Source of the DNA: Bacillus halotolerans
Lineage (GTDB): Bacteria; Bacillota; Bacilli; Bacillales; Bacillaceae
Length of the DNA: 64,000 bases
Assembly (NCBI RefSeq): GCF_001517105.1
Contig: NZ_LPVF01000011.1
Span: 1 to 64,000 of the forward strand
Direction: 5' to 3'
The notes beneath the pieces are model-generated. The model was given only the letters and a program-made list of their open reading frames with translations. It did not search any database and had not been told where the DNA came from. Made by a program: the position numbers and the translations under genes. How positions within the stretch are numbered: the stretch's first letter is position 1; every line of letters starts with the position of its first letter. Below, piece by piece: positions 1 through 8,870 of the stretch.

Positions 1-17
1 GATCGAGGACTTAACCT
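1..17 (+). rRNA. 23S rRNA, extreme 3' end (partial)
   Basis: The first 17 bases resemble the 3' end of Bacillus 23S rRNA (a GAGGACTTAACC-type terminus). The body of the gene lies outside the window. The 5S gene follows at the short distance expected in an rRNA operon. The exact 3' end is uncertain. Confidence 0.55.
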
Positions 18-71
18 AATTCCTAATGATGTCACACCTGTTATCTAGTTTTGAGAGAACACTCTCAATTG

Positions 72-187
<116 letters not shown>

Positions 188-209
188 AGTTTTATCTTAA
201 TTATATCAT

Positions 210-287
<78 letters not shown>

Positions 288-341
288 AAAAATATATCCT
301 TTAAAATAAGGAGCGCCCAAAGGGTGCAACCAAATTAAAAT

Positions 342-418
342 GGTCCGGTAGTTCAGTTGGTTAGAATGCCTGCCTGTCACGCAGGAGGTCGCGGGTTCGA
401 GTCCCGTCCGGACCGCCA
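342..418 (+). tRNA. trnE-Asp: tRNA-Asp (GUC)
   Basis: A 77-base cloverleaf with acceptor stem GGTCCGG/CCGGACC, anticodon GTC in the loop CTGTCAC, T-loop GGTTCGAGTCC and encoded CCA. It is the last gene of the rRNA operon and is followed by an intrinsic terminator. Confidence 0.96.
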
Positions 419-426
419 TTTATTGT

Positions 427-456
427 AAACGAAACGATCATGTTTTCGTTTTTTTT
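427..456 (+). terminator. Intrinsic terminator of the rRNA/tRNA operon
   Basis: An AAACGAAAC / GTTTTCGTTT stem with one bulged T is followed by a run of eight T, just after tRNA-Asp. Confidence 0.7.
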
Positions 457-480
457 GTGTTTTCTTTTATTACATCTTTT

Positions 481-500
481 GCTTGGTATGATAGCCAAGC
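481..500 (+). promoter_or_regulatory. Inverted repeat upstream of thiL
   Basis: GCTTGG and CCAAGC form a perfect 6-bp dyad around TATGATAG, which contains a possible -10 element (TATGAT, 487-492). It could be an operator or a weak RNA hairpin. It lies about 100 bases upstream of thiL, and no factor can be named. Confidence 0.3.
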
Positions 501-598
501 TTTCTTTATATCGGCAATATCTTGGATATTTCACCATAATCCGATACACTAGATACAGTACATATAAAACATCATCAGACCAAAAGGAGGTTTGGTTA

Positions 599-1576
599 AT
601 GGATGAGTTTGATTTAATTAATCGTATTACTCCGCGGACCATTCACCATTCTTCCGTTGATGTAGGAATTGGAGACGATGCGGCTCTTTACACAGCGAAA
701 AACGGTGTGCAGGAAATTGTATGTGTCGATACAATGGTAGAGGACGTACATTTTAAATTGAGCTATTCTTCGCCGGAGGACATTGGATATAAGGCGTTGG
801 CTATAAATATAAGTGATATTGCCGCAATGGGAGGTATTCCTAAGTTTTATTTAGTGTCTCTTGCGGTGCCTTCAAAATGGACGGAATCAGAAATCAAGGC
901 CATGTATGAAGGAATGAATGAGCTGGCGAAACTATACTGTATGGACCTGATTGGCGGTGATACAGTTTCTACTTCTGATAAACTAGTCGTCACAGTGACT
1001 GTGATTGGGGAAGTTGAAAAGGGACGTGCCTGTTTGCGCAGTTTGGCAAAGCCGAATGATATAGTCTTTGTCACTGGTGAAATCGGTTCTTCTGCTGCTG
1101 GACTTTCATTGCTGCTAAAAGAGTCCTCTCATCCGGAAACATCATTTGAAACAGATTACTTTATCAATAGGCATAAACGCCCTCACCCAAGAGTGAGTGT
1201 TGGCAGACTATGCTCGAACGCTCAGCGTGTGGCTCTTAATGATATTAGTGACGGATTGGCAAGTGAATTGCATGAAATTGCTGAATCCAGCTCTGTTTCA
1301 ATAGAAATTGACGAGAACCTTCTTCCAGTTCATCCGGACTTGCCTAAGTTAAATTCCAAATGGAAGGAATGGGCTTTGTTTGGCGGAGAGGATTTTGAGC
1401 TGACTGGGACGATCTCAAAGGAAGACTGGGAACTGTTACAGCAGGAGTGCAGCAGACTTCAACTGCCAATTAAAAAGATTGGATGTGTCCGTGAAAAGAC
1501 AGAATCCAATGTCGTATTAAAGACAGATGAAGAAACAATGACTTTAGAGAAAAAAGGATATAATCATTTTAAATAA
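599..1576 (+). CDS. thiL: Thiamine-monophosphate kinase
   Basis: ThiL phosphorylates thiamine monophosphate with ATP to give thiamine diphosphate, the last step of cofactor synthesis, in the cytosol. The 325-residue length is normal for the family. The AIRS-kinase signature is visible: GIGDDAA at residues 23-29, VDTMVEDVHF near 43-52 and NISDIAAMGG near 70-79 (substrate and Mg-ATP sites), with LIGGDT further on. The start at 599 is chosen because AAAGGAGG lies 9 bases upstream; the frame stays open further upstream, but that stretch runs through the tRNA operon terminator. It is the first gene of a run with tsaE, tsaB, rimI and tsaD; this ydiA-E order is conserved in B. subtilis. Confidence 0.95.
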   Translation: MDEFDLINRITPRTIHHSSVDVGIGDDAALYTAKNGVQEIVCVDTMVEDVHFKLSYSSPEDIGYKALAINISDIAAMGGIPKFYLVSLAVPSKWTESEIKAMYEGMNELAKLYCMDLIGGDTVSTSDKLVVTVTVIGEVEKGRACLRSLAKPNDIVFVTGEIGSSAAGLSLLLKESSHPETSFETDYFINRHKRPHPRVSVGRLCSNAQRVALNDISDGLASELHEIAESSSVSIEIDENLLPVHPDLPKLNSKWKEWALFGGEDFELTGTISKEDWELLQQECSRLQLPIKKIGCVREKTESNVVLKTDEETMTLEKKGYNHFK

Positions 1577-1590
1577 GACGGGTGACTCGT

Positions 1591-2067
1591 GTGAAGCAAT
1601 TAAAATGGAGAACTGTAAATCCTGAAGAAACAAAAGCGATTGCTAAGCTGACTGCATCGTTTTCAAAGCCTGGGGACGTCCTGACATTAGAGGGCGATTT
1701 AGGAGCTGGGAAAACAACCTTTACAAAAGGTTTTGCTGAAGGACTCGGAATTACACGTGTTGTAAACAGTCCGACGTTTACGATCATAAAAGAATATAAC
1801 GATGGTTCACTTCCTCTTTATCATATGGATGTATACAGAATGGAAGACGAGAGTGAAGACTTAGGACTTGATGAATATTTTCATGGACAAGGTGTCTGCT
1901 TAGTGGAATGGGCACATTTAATTGAAGAGCAGCTTCCGCAGGAGCGACTGCAAATTGCCATTAAAAGAGTTGGTGACGATGAAAGAGAGATCATCTTTAC
2001 AGCTGTGGGGAATCGGTATGAAATGCTTTGTGAGGAGATAAGTAGACATGACAATATTAGCAATTGA
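1591..2067 (+). CDS. tsaE: tRNA t6A threonylcarbamoyl transferase ATPase TsaE
   Basis: TsaE is the small P-loop ATPase that works with TsaB and TsaD to make N6-threonylcarbamoyladenosine at A37 of ANN-decoding tRNAs. The 158-residue protein has a Walker A GDLGAGKT at 35-42, the VNSPTFTI switch segment near 57-64 and an LVEWAH Walker-B-like segment. The GTG at 1591 is preferred over the GTG at 1582 because GGGTGA sits 5 bases upstream of it. The stop overlaps the start of tsaB by 20 bases, indicating translational coupling. This is YdiB of B. subtilis 168. Confidence 0.95.
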   Translation: MKQLKWRTVNPEETKAIAKLTASFSKPGDVLTLEGDLGAGKTTFTKGFAEGLGITRVVNSPTFTIIKEYNDGSLPLYHMDVYRMEDESEDLGLDEYFHGQGVCLVEWAHLIEEQLPQERLQIAIKRVGDDEREIIFTAVGNRYEMLCEEISRHDNISN

Positions 2068-2737
2068 TACATCGAATTATACTTTAGGCATAGCGCTACT
2101 TCGGAACAACACTGTCATAGCAGAATACATGACATATTTAAAAAAGAATCACTCTGTGAGGGCGATGCCTGCTGTTCATTCTTTGCTGAATGATTGTGAT
2201 ATAACCCCGCAGGACCTTTCTAAAATTGTTGTCGCAAAAGGTCCAGGCTCGTACACAGGGGTGAGAATCGGTGTAACCATAGCCAAAACACTTGCCTGGT
2301 CTTTAAACATTCCGATTTCTGCTGTTTCAAGTCTTGAAGCGCTGGCGGCAAATGGACGTCACTTTGACGGTCTGATCAGCCCTATATTTGATGCGAGACG
2401 CGGACAGGTGTATACAGGTCTTTATGAATATAAAAACGGTCTTTTAGAACAGGCTGTGCCGGATCAAAATGTGATGCTGACAGAGTGGCTGGAGATGCTA
2501 AAAGAGAAGGAGCGCCCTGTTTTGTTTTTAGGTCATGATACATCCATACACGAGGAGACGATATTGGATGTATTAGGGACAAAAGGAATCATAGGGTCTG
2601 CGGCTCAGCATAATCCCCGCCCTTCCGAATTGGCTTACTTGGGTGCGGATAGGGAAGCTGCTGATATTCACGGGCTTGTGCCGGATTATTTAAGGCTTGC
2701 AGAAGCTGAAGCGAAATGGATTGAAAGTCAAAAGTAG
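2048..2737 (+). CDS. tsaB: t6A synthesis scaffold TsaB
   Basis: TsaB (229 residues) is the inactive ASKHA-fold partner of TsaD; it bridges TsaD and TsaE in the t6A complex. The N-terminal LAIDTSNYTLG phosphate-loop segment and the KGPGSYTGVRIG motif near 60-71 are characteristic. It overlaps the 3' end of tsaE, and its neighbours rimI and tsaD complete the usual cluster. Formerly called ydiC or yeaZ. Confidence 0.95.
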   Translation: MTILAIDTSNYTLGIALLRNNTVIAEYMTYLKKNHSVRAMPAVHSLLNDCDITPQDLSKIVVAKGPGSYTGVRIGVTIAKTLAWSLNIPISAVSSLEALAANGRHFDGLISPIFDARRGQVYTGLYEYKNGLLEQAVPDQNVMLTEWLEMLKEKERPVLFLGHDTSIHEETILDVLGTKGIIGSAAQHNPRPSELAYLGADREAADIHGLVPDYLRLAEAEAKWIESQK

Positions 2738-2746
2738 GGTGATAGG

Positions 2747-3202
2747 ATGAAAACAAAAGCAGCAGTCAGAAAAATGCAGCTTGATGATGTTGATCACGTA
2801 TACGAAATTGAAACATCCTCCTTTACGTCTCCCTGGACGAAGGATTCGTTTTATCATGAATTGCTTGAAAATCCGTATGCCCACTATCTCGTGATTGAAA
2901 AGGACGATTGTATCGCGGGTTATTGCGGGATTTGGATTGTGATGGACGACGCCCAAATCACAAATATCGCGATTAAACCAGAGTATAGGGGCCAGTCTTT
3001 AGGAGAAGCACTTTTTCGTTCAGCTCTCGAGCTTTGTAAAGAAAAAGAGGCGAGGCGGCTTTCGCTTGAAGTGAGGGTTTCCAATCACCCTGCTCAAAGT
3101 TTATATAAAAAGTTCGGGATGCAGCCCGGCGGAATAAGAAAGAACTATTATACTGATAACGGGGAAGATGCGTTAATTATGTGGGTGACGATAAATGAAT
3201 GA
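2747..3202 (+). CDS. rimI: Ribosomal-protein S18 N-alanine acetyltransferase RimI-like
   Basis: A 151-residue GNAT-fold acetyltransferase. The acetyl-CoA loop is visible as [13 protein letters not shown] after the [10 protein letters not shown] strand, and [20 protein letters not shown] is the usual C-terminal half of the RimI signature. By homology it acetylates the N-terminal alanine of ribosomal protein bS18; the true substrate in Bacillus is less certain. A GGTGAT ribosome-binding site precedes the ATG, and the gene overlaps tsaD by 8 bases. Known as ydiD in 168. Confidence 0.92.
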   Translation: MKTKAAVRKMQLDDVDHVYEIETSSFTSPWTKDSFYHELLENPYAHYLVIEKDDCIAGYCGIWIVMDDAQITNIAIKPEYRGQSLGEALFRSALELCKEKEARRLSLEVRVSNHPAQSLYKKFGMQPGGIRKNYYTDNGEDALIMWVTINE

Positions 3203-4235
3203 GCAAAAAGATCTTTATATATTAGGAATCGAAACGAGCTGCGATGAAACGGCAGCAGCTATTGTAAAAAACGGAACAGAAATCGTCTCGAACGTTGTGG
3301 CCTCTCAAATTGAAAGCCATAAACGATTCGGAGGGGTTGTGCCGGAAATTGCATCAAGACATCATGTGGAGCAAATCACTTTAGTGATCGAAGAGGCTTT
3401 CCGTAAAGCAGACATGACATATCGTGATATAGATGCGATTGCAGTTACTGAAGGCCCGGGATTGGTGGGAGCACTGCTAATCGGAGTAAACGCCGCTAAA
3501 GCATTGAGCTTTGCGCATCATATTCCGTTAGTTGGAGTCCATCATATAGCGGGCCATATCTACGCAAACCGTCTGGTAGAAGAGATCGTTTTTCCAGCGC
3601 TTGCATTGGTCGTTTCCGGCGGCCATACGGAATTGGTTTATATGAAAGAGCACGGTTCATTTGAAGTGATCGGGGAAACACTCGATGACGCAGCAGGGGA
3701 AGCTTATGACAAAGTGGCAAGAACGATGGGGCTCCCGTATCCAGGCGGACCGCAGATTGACAAGCTTGCGGAATCAGGGAATGACACTATTCCTCTGCCT
3801 CGCGCATGGCTTGAAGAAGGTTCTTATAATTTCAGCTTCAGCGGGCTGAAATCAGCTGTGATCAATACGCTTCATAACGCGGCTCAAAAAGGACAGGAAA
3901 TTGCGCCGGAAGATCTTTCTGCCAGTTTTCAGAATAGCGTCATTGATGTCTTAGTGACAAAAACGGCACGCGCTGCAAAAGAATATGGTGTCAAACAGGT
4001 TCTTTTGGCCGGCGGAGTAGCTGCAAACAGAGGACTCAGAGCTGCGTTACAGAAGGAATTTTCCCAGCATGAGGGGACAGCGCTCATCATTCCTCCGCTA
4101 TCCTTATGTACGGATAATGCTGCAATGATTGCTGCGGCCGGTACAATTGCTTTTGAAAAAGGGATTCGCGGATCATATGATATGAATGGCCAGCCTGGTC
4201 TTGAACTGACTTCTTACCAAGGTCTCACGACATAA
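3195..4235 (+). CDS. tsaD: tRNA t6A threonylcarbamoyltransferase TsaD
   Basis: TsaD transfers the threonylcarbamoyl group from TC-AMP to A37 of tRNA. The 346-residue protein shows [15 protein letters not shown] at the N-terminus, the metal-binding HHIAGH motif near 113-118, [12 protein letters not shown] and the C-terminal [10 protein letters not shown] and [10 protein letters not shown] segments. It needs TsaB, TsaE and the TC-AMP synthase TsaC (not in this window). It overlaps rimI and ends the operon; a weak terminator follows. Formerly gcp or ydiE. Confidence 0.97.
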   Translation: MNEQKDLYILGIETSCDETAAAIVKNGTEIVSNVVASQIESHKRFGGVVPEIASRHHVEQITLVIEEAFRKADMTYRDIDAIAVTEGPGLVGALLIGVNAAKALSFAHHIPLVGVHHIAGHIYANRLVEEIVFPALALVVSGGHTELVYMKEHGSFEVIGETLDDAAGEAYDKVARTMGLPYPGGPQIDKLAESGNDTIPLPRAWLEEGSYNFSFSGLKSAVINTLHNAAQKGQEIAPEDLSASFQNSVIDVLVTKTARAAKEYGVKQVLLAGGVAANRGLRAALQKEFSQHEGTALIIPPLSLCTDNAAMIAAAGTIAFEKGIRGSYDMNGQPGLELTSYQGLTT

Positions 4236-4252
4236 TGGAGTGAGGCTTTTTT
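4222..4252 (+). terminator. Probable terminator after tsaD
   Basis: GTCTCAC and GTGAGGC can pair with one wobble around the tsaD stop codon, followed by a T-rich tract. Moderate strength. Confidence 0.5.
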
Positions 4253-4278
4253 ATTGTTATTAACAGATAATTCTCAAT

Positions 4279-4428
4279 TTATCCACATATCTGTGAGTAA
4301 TTATAGAGATATAGATGGATAAAGGGGTTGAGAGGCTGTTAATAAAGTGGATAAATTCAGAAAATTTTGTGGATATTGTGTATAAATCGCTTTCTTCGTT
4401 TGCTTATAAGGCTATTTTCTGTGGATAA
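4279..4428 (+). promoter_or_regulatory. Cluster of DnaA boxes (tsaD-ydiF intergenic)
   Basis: Within 150 bases there are five matches to the DnaA box TTAT(C/A)CACA with at most one mismatch. They are 4279-4287 (plus, perfect), 4346-4354 (minus, one mismatch), 4368-4376 (minus, one mismatch), 4377-4385 (minus, TTATACACA, perfect) and 4420-4428 (minus, perfect). A weaker one lies at 4314-4322. DnaA-box clusters outside oriC are established in B. subtilis as DnaA-titrating or replication-regulating sites, and I recall the gcp (tsaD) region as one of them. No replication gene is nearby, so this is not the origin. Confidence 0.8.
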
Positions 4429-4460
4429 AAAGCACCTCTAAAAAAGAGGTGCTTGACTTT
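4427..4460 (-). terminator. Bidirectional terminator downstream of ydiF
   Basis: AGCACCTCT pairs with AGAGGTGCT. On the minus strand the stem is followed by T4 and stops ydiF; on the plus strand a T6 tract follows after a few bases, giving a second stop for readthrough from tsaD. Confidence 0.8.
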
Positions 4461-4461
4461 T

Positions 4462-6390
4462 TTAATCTTCTTCTGTGGATAGTTCTTCCCATTCTGATAG
4501 TAGGTTTTCCAATTCTTGATTGAGTTTCTCGTTGTCAGCGTGGATGGCTTGTACCTTTTCGTGGTCCTGATATACTTCCGGATCACAAAGTAATTCATCA
4601 TTGTGACTGATTTTTTCTTCTATGGTTTGAACTGTCGTTTCAATTTCTTTTATGCGTCTGAGTCGTTGGCGTTCTTTCTTTTTCCATTCTTTTTCTTCCT
4701 CATAAGAACGTTTAGAGTCGGATTTCATTGCAGCCGTGGCTTTTTCAGTTTCCTCTTGCTGTTTCATTTTCTCTAATTCCAGCTGCTGTGTTTTTTTCTC
4801 TGTATAATAATCGTAATCTCCGAGATATTCTTCAATATGGTTTGGAGAAAGCTCATATACCCTTGTTGCGATTCTGTTAATAAAATATCTGTCATGTGAG
4901 ACAAATAACAATGTGCCCGGATAATCGATCAAGGCGTTCTCGAGAACTTCTTTGCTGTCTAAGTCAAGATGGTTCGTCGGCTCATCAAGAATGAGAAAGT
5001 TAGCTTTTTGCAGCATCAGCTTGGCCAGGGCCACTCTTGCTTTTTCACCCCCGCTTAGGGAATAGACGGGTTTAAGCACATCATCCCCGGAGAATAAGAA
5101 ATTTCCGAGGCACGTTCTGATTTCTTTCTCTTGAAGCTCCGGATACTCGTCCCACAGCTCATCAATGACGCGTTTAGAGGAGGTCAGCTCAGCCTGTTCC
5201 TGGTCATAGTAACCGATACTGACATTTGAGCCGTACGCTATTGATCCTTGATCTGGCTTCAGTGTGTTTATTAATGTTTTCAGCAGGGTTGATTTTCCGA
5301 TTCCGTTGGGACCTACAAGAGCGGCGCTTTCTCCTCTTGTAAGCCTAAACGACACATCTGTCAGAAGCGGCGGCTGGTTTTCATAGCTGATGGTCAGATC
5401 CTGAACCCGCAGGACCTCGTTCCCGCTCTGTTTTGTAATATCGAAATGAAAATTTGCTGATTTTTCGTCGCCGAGCGGTTTTGACATGACGTCCATCCGT
5501 TCTAGCTGTTTCCGGCGGCTTTGTGCTCTTTTTGTCGTTGAGGCTCTCGCCAGATTTCGGTCTACGAAGTCCTGAAGCTTGGCGATTTCATCCTGCTGCT
5601 TTTCATACATTTTAATATCTTTCTCATACTGCGCGGCTTTTTGGTCGAGATAAGCGCTGTAGTTGCCGTGATACTTTTTGCTTTCTGATCTTGATACCTC
5701 GTACACCTGGTTCACCACTTTGTCCAAAAAGTAGCGGTCGTGAGAAACAATCAGAATGGCGCCTGAATAGCCTTGTAAATAATGTTCAAGCCATGTCAGC
5801 GTATCAATGTCCAGATGGTTGGTCGGCTCATCTAGAATGAGAAGGTCAGGCTGTGTTAACAGAAGCTTACCCAAGGCCAGTCTAGTTTTCTGACCACCGC
5901 TTAGGCTTTGCACCTGTGTTGAATCGTCAAAATGGCTGAAGCCGAGACCGTGCAGCACAGATCTGACATCTGCTTCATATTGATAGCCGCCTTTATCTTT
6001 AAATTCCTGCTGAAGGCGGTCGTAGGTTTTCATGATACTTTCCAGTTCACTTGGGTCAGCTGCCGCCATTTTTTCTTCTATGTTTCGCATTTCTTTTTCC
6101 ATCGCTTTTAAGTGATCAAAAACAGTCAGCAGCTCTTCTTTTATGGTAAGCTTAGAATCCAAGCCGGTATGCTGGGCCAAATAGCCCATTGTGATATCTT
6201 TCGGCTTGATCATTTCACCCTTTTCATATGAAAGGTGACCTGCGATAATTTTAAGGAGTGTAGATTTCCCAGCGCCGTTTCTTCCTACAATAGCGACGCG
6301 ATCACGGTTTCTGACTTCCAGCTTTATATTGTTTAAAATAGTATCAGCACCAAATGATTTGGAAAGCTGATTAATTTGTAAGATCATCAT
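4462..6390 (-). CDS. ydiF: ABC-F family ATPase YdiF
   Basis: A soluble tandem ABC ATPase of 642 residues with no membrane segment, the architecture of ABC-F factors that act on ribosomes (translation rescue or antibiotic protection). Domain 1 has Walker A GRNGAGKST (36-44), signature LSGGQ and Walker B LLILDEPTNHLD. Domain 2 has Walker A GPNGIGKST (about 360), LSGGEKAR and FLILDEPTNHLD. The linker between them is charged and helical, and a lysine/glutamate-rich coiled-coil tail fills about the last 100 residues. GAGGTG lies 7 bases before the first of two tandem ATGs. It is transcribed away from moaC. Its exact ribosomal role cannot be read from sequence. Confidence 0.93.
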   Translation of the reverse strand: MMILQINQLSKSFGADTILNNIKLEVRNRDRVAIVGRNGAGKSTLLKIIAGHLSYEKGEMIKPKDITMGYLAQHTGLDSKLTIKEELLTVFDHLKAMEKEMRNIEEKMAAADPSELESIMKTYDRLQQEFKDKGGYQYEADVRSVLHGLGFSHFDDSTQVQSLSGGQKTRLALGKLLLTQPDLLILDEPTNHLDIDTLTWLEHYLQGYSGAILIVSHDRYFLDKVVNQVYEVSRSESKKYHGNYSAYLDQKAAQYEKDIKMYEKQQDEIAKLQDFVDRNLARASTTKRAQSRRKQLERMDVMSKPLGDEKSANFHFDITKQSGNEVLRVQDLTISYENQPPLLTDVSFRLTRGESAALVGPNGIGKSTLLKTLINTLKPDQGSIAYGSNVSIGYYDQEQAELTSSKRVIDELWDEYPELQEKEIRTCLGNFLFSGDDVLKPVYSLSGGEKARVALAKLMLQKANFLILDEPTNHLDLDSKEVLENALIDYPGTLLFVSHDRYFINRIATRVYELSPNHIEEYLGDYDYYTEKKTQQLELEKMKQQEETEKATAAMKSDSKRSYEEEKEWKKKERQRLRRIKEIETTVQTIEEKISHNDELLCDPEVYQDHEKVQAIHADNEKLNQELENLLSEWEELSTEED

Positions 6391-6516
6391 ATTATTTCAC
6401 CTCTGCTATAATAAGTTAAGTGTAGCTTATGAACCAGAACTCAGCAAACAATACATTGGCCGAATAAGACATAGAGAAGAAAATAGTGTATGATCTGTTT
6501 AAGGAGAGTTTTTACT

Positions 6517-7029
6517 ATGAATGGATTTTCTCATTTTAATGAACAGGGCAGAGCCCAGATGGTGGATATCAGCGAAAAATCTTCGACTGTCCGTACTGCG
6601 GCGGCTGTATCAAGCGTACACATGAAGAGTGAAGTGTACGAGAAAATAAAAAGCCATGATATCGGCAAAGGAGATGTACTTGCTGTCGCTCAGGTTGCGG
6701 GCATTATGGCTGCGAAACAAACATCAAATATCATTCCGATGTGCCATCCGCTATCCTTGAGCGGGGTCGATATTTCGTTTGACTGGAAAATAAAAGAAAC
6801 AGAAGTTATACTTCATATAAAAGCACAGGTCAAAACGAAAGGGAGTACAGGTGTGGAAATGGAAGCGCTAACTTCTGCATCGGTATGTGCCCTTACTGTT
6901 TACGATATGTGCAAGGCGCTTGATAAGGGGATGGTCATCGGCCCTACCTGCTTGCTGGAAAAGACAGGCGGGAAAAACGGTGACTTTAAAAGAGAACTAT
7001 CCGAGTATAATTTGGAGGACCAAAAATGA
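6517..7029 (+). CDS. moaC: Cyclic pyranopterin monophosphate synthase MoaC
   Basis: MoaC converts the 3',8-cyclo-GTP made by MoaA into cyclic pyranopterin monophosphate, the first stable intermediate of molybdenum cofactor. The 170-residue protein contains the active-site [11 protein letters not shown] segment and the [15 protein letters not shown] motif. The start at 6517 is preferred over an upstream in-frame ATG at 6490 because AAGGAG lies at the right distance. It overlaps rex by 4 bases (ATGA), so the two are translationally coupled although functionally unrelated. Confidence 0.95.
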   Translation: MNGFSHFNEQGRAQMVDISEKSSTVRTAAAVSSVHMKSEVYEKIKSHDIGKGDVLAVAQVAGIMAAKQTSNIIPMCHPLSLSGVDISFDWKIKETEVILHIKAQVKTKGSTGVEMEALTSASVCALTVYDMCKALDKGMVIGPTCLLEKTGGKNGDFKRELSEYNLEDQK

Positions 7030-7673
7030 ATAAGGATCAATCAAAAATTCCGCAGGCGACGGCAAAACGGCTGCCGCTTTATTATCGCTTTTTAAAGAAT
7101 CTGCATGCGTCAGGAAAACAGCGTGTATCATCTGCTGAACTCAGCGATGCCGTAAAGGTTGATTCTGCCACGATTCGCAGGGATTTTTCCTATTTTGGAG
7201 CTCTTGGCAAAAAAGGATACGGATATAATGTCGATTATTTGCTGTCATTTTTCCGAAAAACGCTTGATCAGGATGAAATGACAGACGTTATCCTGATTGG
7301 TGTCGGAAACTTAGGAACAGCGTTTCTTCACTATAATTTCACAAAAAATAATAACACAAAAATTTCTATGGCTTTTGATATAAATGAGAGTAAAATAGGA
7401 ACTGAGGTAGGCGGTGTGCCCGTCTTTAACCTCGATGATCTTGAACAACATGTAAAAGGCGAATCAGTTGCCATTCTGACAGTGCCCGCAGTAGCGGCCC
7501 AATCGATTACTGACAGATTGGTTGCGTTAGGGATCAAGGGTATTCTTAATTTTACGCCGGCCCGTTTGAATGTGCCGGAACACATTCGAATTCATCATAT
7601 AGATTTAGCTGTAGAGCTTCAGTCACTGGTTTATTTCTTGAAGCATTATTCTGTTTTAGAGGAAATCGAGTAA
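7026..7673 (+). CDS. rex: Redox-sensing transcriptional repressor Rex
   Basis: Rex (215 residues) senses the NADH/NAD+ ratio and represses fermentation and respiratory genes when NADH is low. Residues 1-80 form the winged helix ([33 protein letters not shown]). The Rossmann domain begins with [13 protein letters not shown] near 90, followed by [12 protein letters not shown] and the C-terminal swapped helix [19 protein letters not shown]. It is cotranscribed with moaC upstream and the tatAy-tatCy pair 21 bases downstream. Known as ydiH in 168. Confidence 0.97.
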   Translation: MNKDQSKIPQATAKRLPLYYRFLKNLHASGKQRVSSAELSDAVKVDSATIRRDFSYFGALGKKGYGYNVDYLLSFFRKTLDQDEMTDVILIGVGNLGTAFLHYNFTKNNNTKISMAFDINESKIGTEVGGVPVFNLDDLEQHVKGESVAILTVPAVAAQSITDRLVALGIKGILNFTPARLNVPEHIRIHHIDLAVELQSLVYFLKHYSVLEEIE

Positions 7674-7694
7674 CCGGAAAGGAGGAGCCCAAAT

Positions 7695-7868
7695 ATGCCG
7701 ATCGGTCCTGGAAGCCTTGCTGTTATCGCAATCGTTGCTCTGATTATCTTTGGTCCCAAAAAGCTGCCTGAGTTGGGAAAAGCGGCTGGAGACACACTTC
7801 GTGAATTCAAAAACGCTACTAAAGGATTAGCGAGTGATGATGAGGAAAAAAAGAAAGAGAATCAGTAA
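7695..7868 (+). CDS. tatAy: Twin-arginine translocase pore subunit TatAy
   Basis: A 57-residue TatA-type protein. One hydrophobic helix (about residues 4-20) is followed by the [11 protein letters not shown] hinge, an amphipathic helix ([17 protein letters not shown]) and a short charged tail. Together with TatCy it forms a minimal Tat translocase; in B. subtilis TatAyCy exports YwbN (EfeB). GGAGGAG lies about 10 bases upstream of the ATG. It is spaced 6 bases from tatCy. Confidence 0.95.
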   Translation: MPIGPGSLAVIAIVALIIFGPKKLPELGKAAGDTLREFKNATKGLASDDEEKKKENQ

Positions 7869-7874
7869 GTTAGG

Positions 7875-8633
7875 ATGACACAAATGAAAGTGAATCAAAT
7901 GTCGCTGCTGGAGCATATTGCGGAGCTTCGAAAACGATTGCTGGTTGTGGCGCTGGCGTTTGTCGTTTTTTTTATCGCGGGATTTTTTTTAGCGAAGCCG
8001 ATTATAGTGTATCTGCAAGAAACCGATGAAGCGAAGGAGCTCACGCTCAATGCGTTTAATCTGACAGACCCGCTTTATGTGTTTATGCAGTTTGCGTTTA
8101 TCATCGGGATTGTCCTGACTTCGCCGGTTATTCTTTATCAGCTTTGGGCTTTTGTGAGCCCGGGCCTCTATGAAAAGGAGCGCAAAGTAACGCTCAGCTA
8201 CATTCCGATCTCTATTTTGCTGTTTTTAGCGGGTTTATCTTTTTCCTATTATATTTTATTTCCTTTTGTTGTCGATTTTATGAAACGGATCTCTCAGGAT
8301 TTGAATGTCACTCAGGTGATTGGAATTAATGAATATTTTCATTTTCTTCTGCAGCTGACGATTCCGTTTGGACTGTTGTTTCAAATGCCGGTCATCCTTA
8401 TGTTTTTGACAAGGCTTGGAATTGTGACACCGATGTTCTTAGCGAAAATCAGAAAGTATGCGTACTTTACGCTGCTTGTGATTGCTGCTCTGATTACACC
8501 ACCTGAGCTTTTGTCTCATATGATGGTGACTGTTCCGCTCTTGATTTTGTATGAAATCAGTATTTTAATATCGAAGGCTGCCTATCGGAAAGCGCAGAAA
8601 AGCAGTGCTGCCGATCAGGACGTTTCTTCTTAG
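7875..8633 (+). CDS. tatCy: Twin-arginine translocase receptor TatCy
   Basis: TatC (252 residues here) recognises twin-arginine signal peptides and recruits TatA. Six membrane helices are visible. Conserved features include the N-terminal LLEHIAELRKRLL, the periplasmic-loop segment LYQLWAFVSPGLYEKERK and the PPELLSH motif near the end. Start at 7875 with GGATG spacing to the preceding gene; the following in-frame ATG, 9 bases on, cannot be excluded. It ends in a bidirectional terminator shared with ydiK. Sequence differs from 168 TatCy at a few residues and is slightly shorter. Confidence 0.95.
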   Translation: MTQMKVNQMSLLEHIAELRKRLLVVALAFVVFFIAGFFLAKPIIVYLQETDEAKELTLNAFNLTDPLYVFMQFAFIIGIVLTSPVILYQLWAFVSPGLYEKERKVTLSYIPISILLFLAGLSFSYYILFPFVVDFMKRISQDLNVTQVIGINEYFHFLLQLTIPFGLLFQMPVILMFLTRLGIVTPMFLAKIRKYAYFTLLVIAALITPPELLSHMMVTVPLLILYEISILISKAAYRKAQKSSAADQDVSS

Positions 8634-8642
8634 CCAACATAA

Positions 8643-8676
8643 AAAATCCATTTCTCATAGAAGAGAAATGGATTTT
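8643..8676 (+). terminator. Bidirectional terminator between tatCy and ydiK
   Basis: AAAATCCATTTCTC pairs perfectly with GAGAAATGGATTTT around a 6-base loop, with A-rich and T-rich flanks suited to stop both converging transcripts. Confidence 0.9.
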
Positions 8677-8678
8677 CT

Positions 8679-8870
8679 TTATTTCTGGTTCTTCTTTATT
8701 TTAAATGAAAAGGCGAACATCTTAAAAGAAATGCTGATGTTGTATGCAGCGAACACCATCAGCAGGATGGAGTAAAATGACCACATGCTGCCTGGCGAGC
8801 TTGCGGCGAGATAAGTAAAGATGCACCCTACGGCAAAGTAGATCATTCCCCACACTATCGGGTTTCTCAT
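8679..8870 (-). CDS. ydiK: Small membrane protein YdiK
   Basis: A 63-residue protein with two hydrophobic segments (about 6-22 and 30-48) and a basic C-terminal tail (FKIKKNQK). It matches YdiK of B. subtilis, a small uncharacterised membrane protein (I recall DUF4305). The start overlaps the end of ydiL by 4 bases, so the two are cotranscribed. Function unknown. Confidence 0.85.
   Translation of the reverse strand: MRNPIVWGMIYFAVGCIFTYLAASSPGSMWSFYSILLMVFAAYNISISFKMFAFSFKIKKNQK

Noticed and set aside
440-598. Upstream extension of thiL from an ATG at 440
   Set aside because: It starts inside the rRNA operon terminator and lacks a Shine-Dalgarno sequence; ATG 599 has AAAGGAGG and gives the normal 325-residue length.
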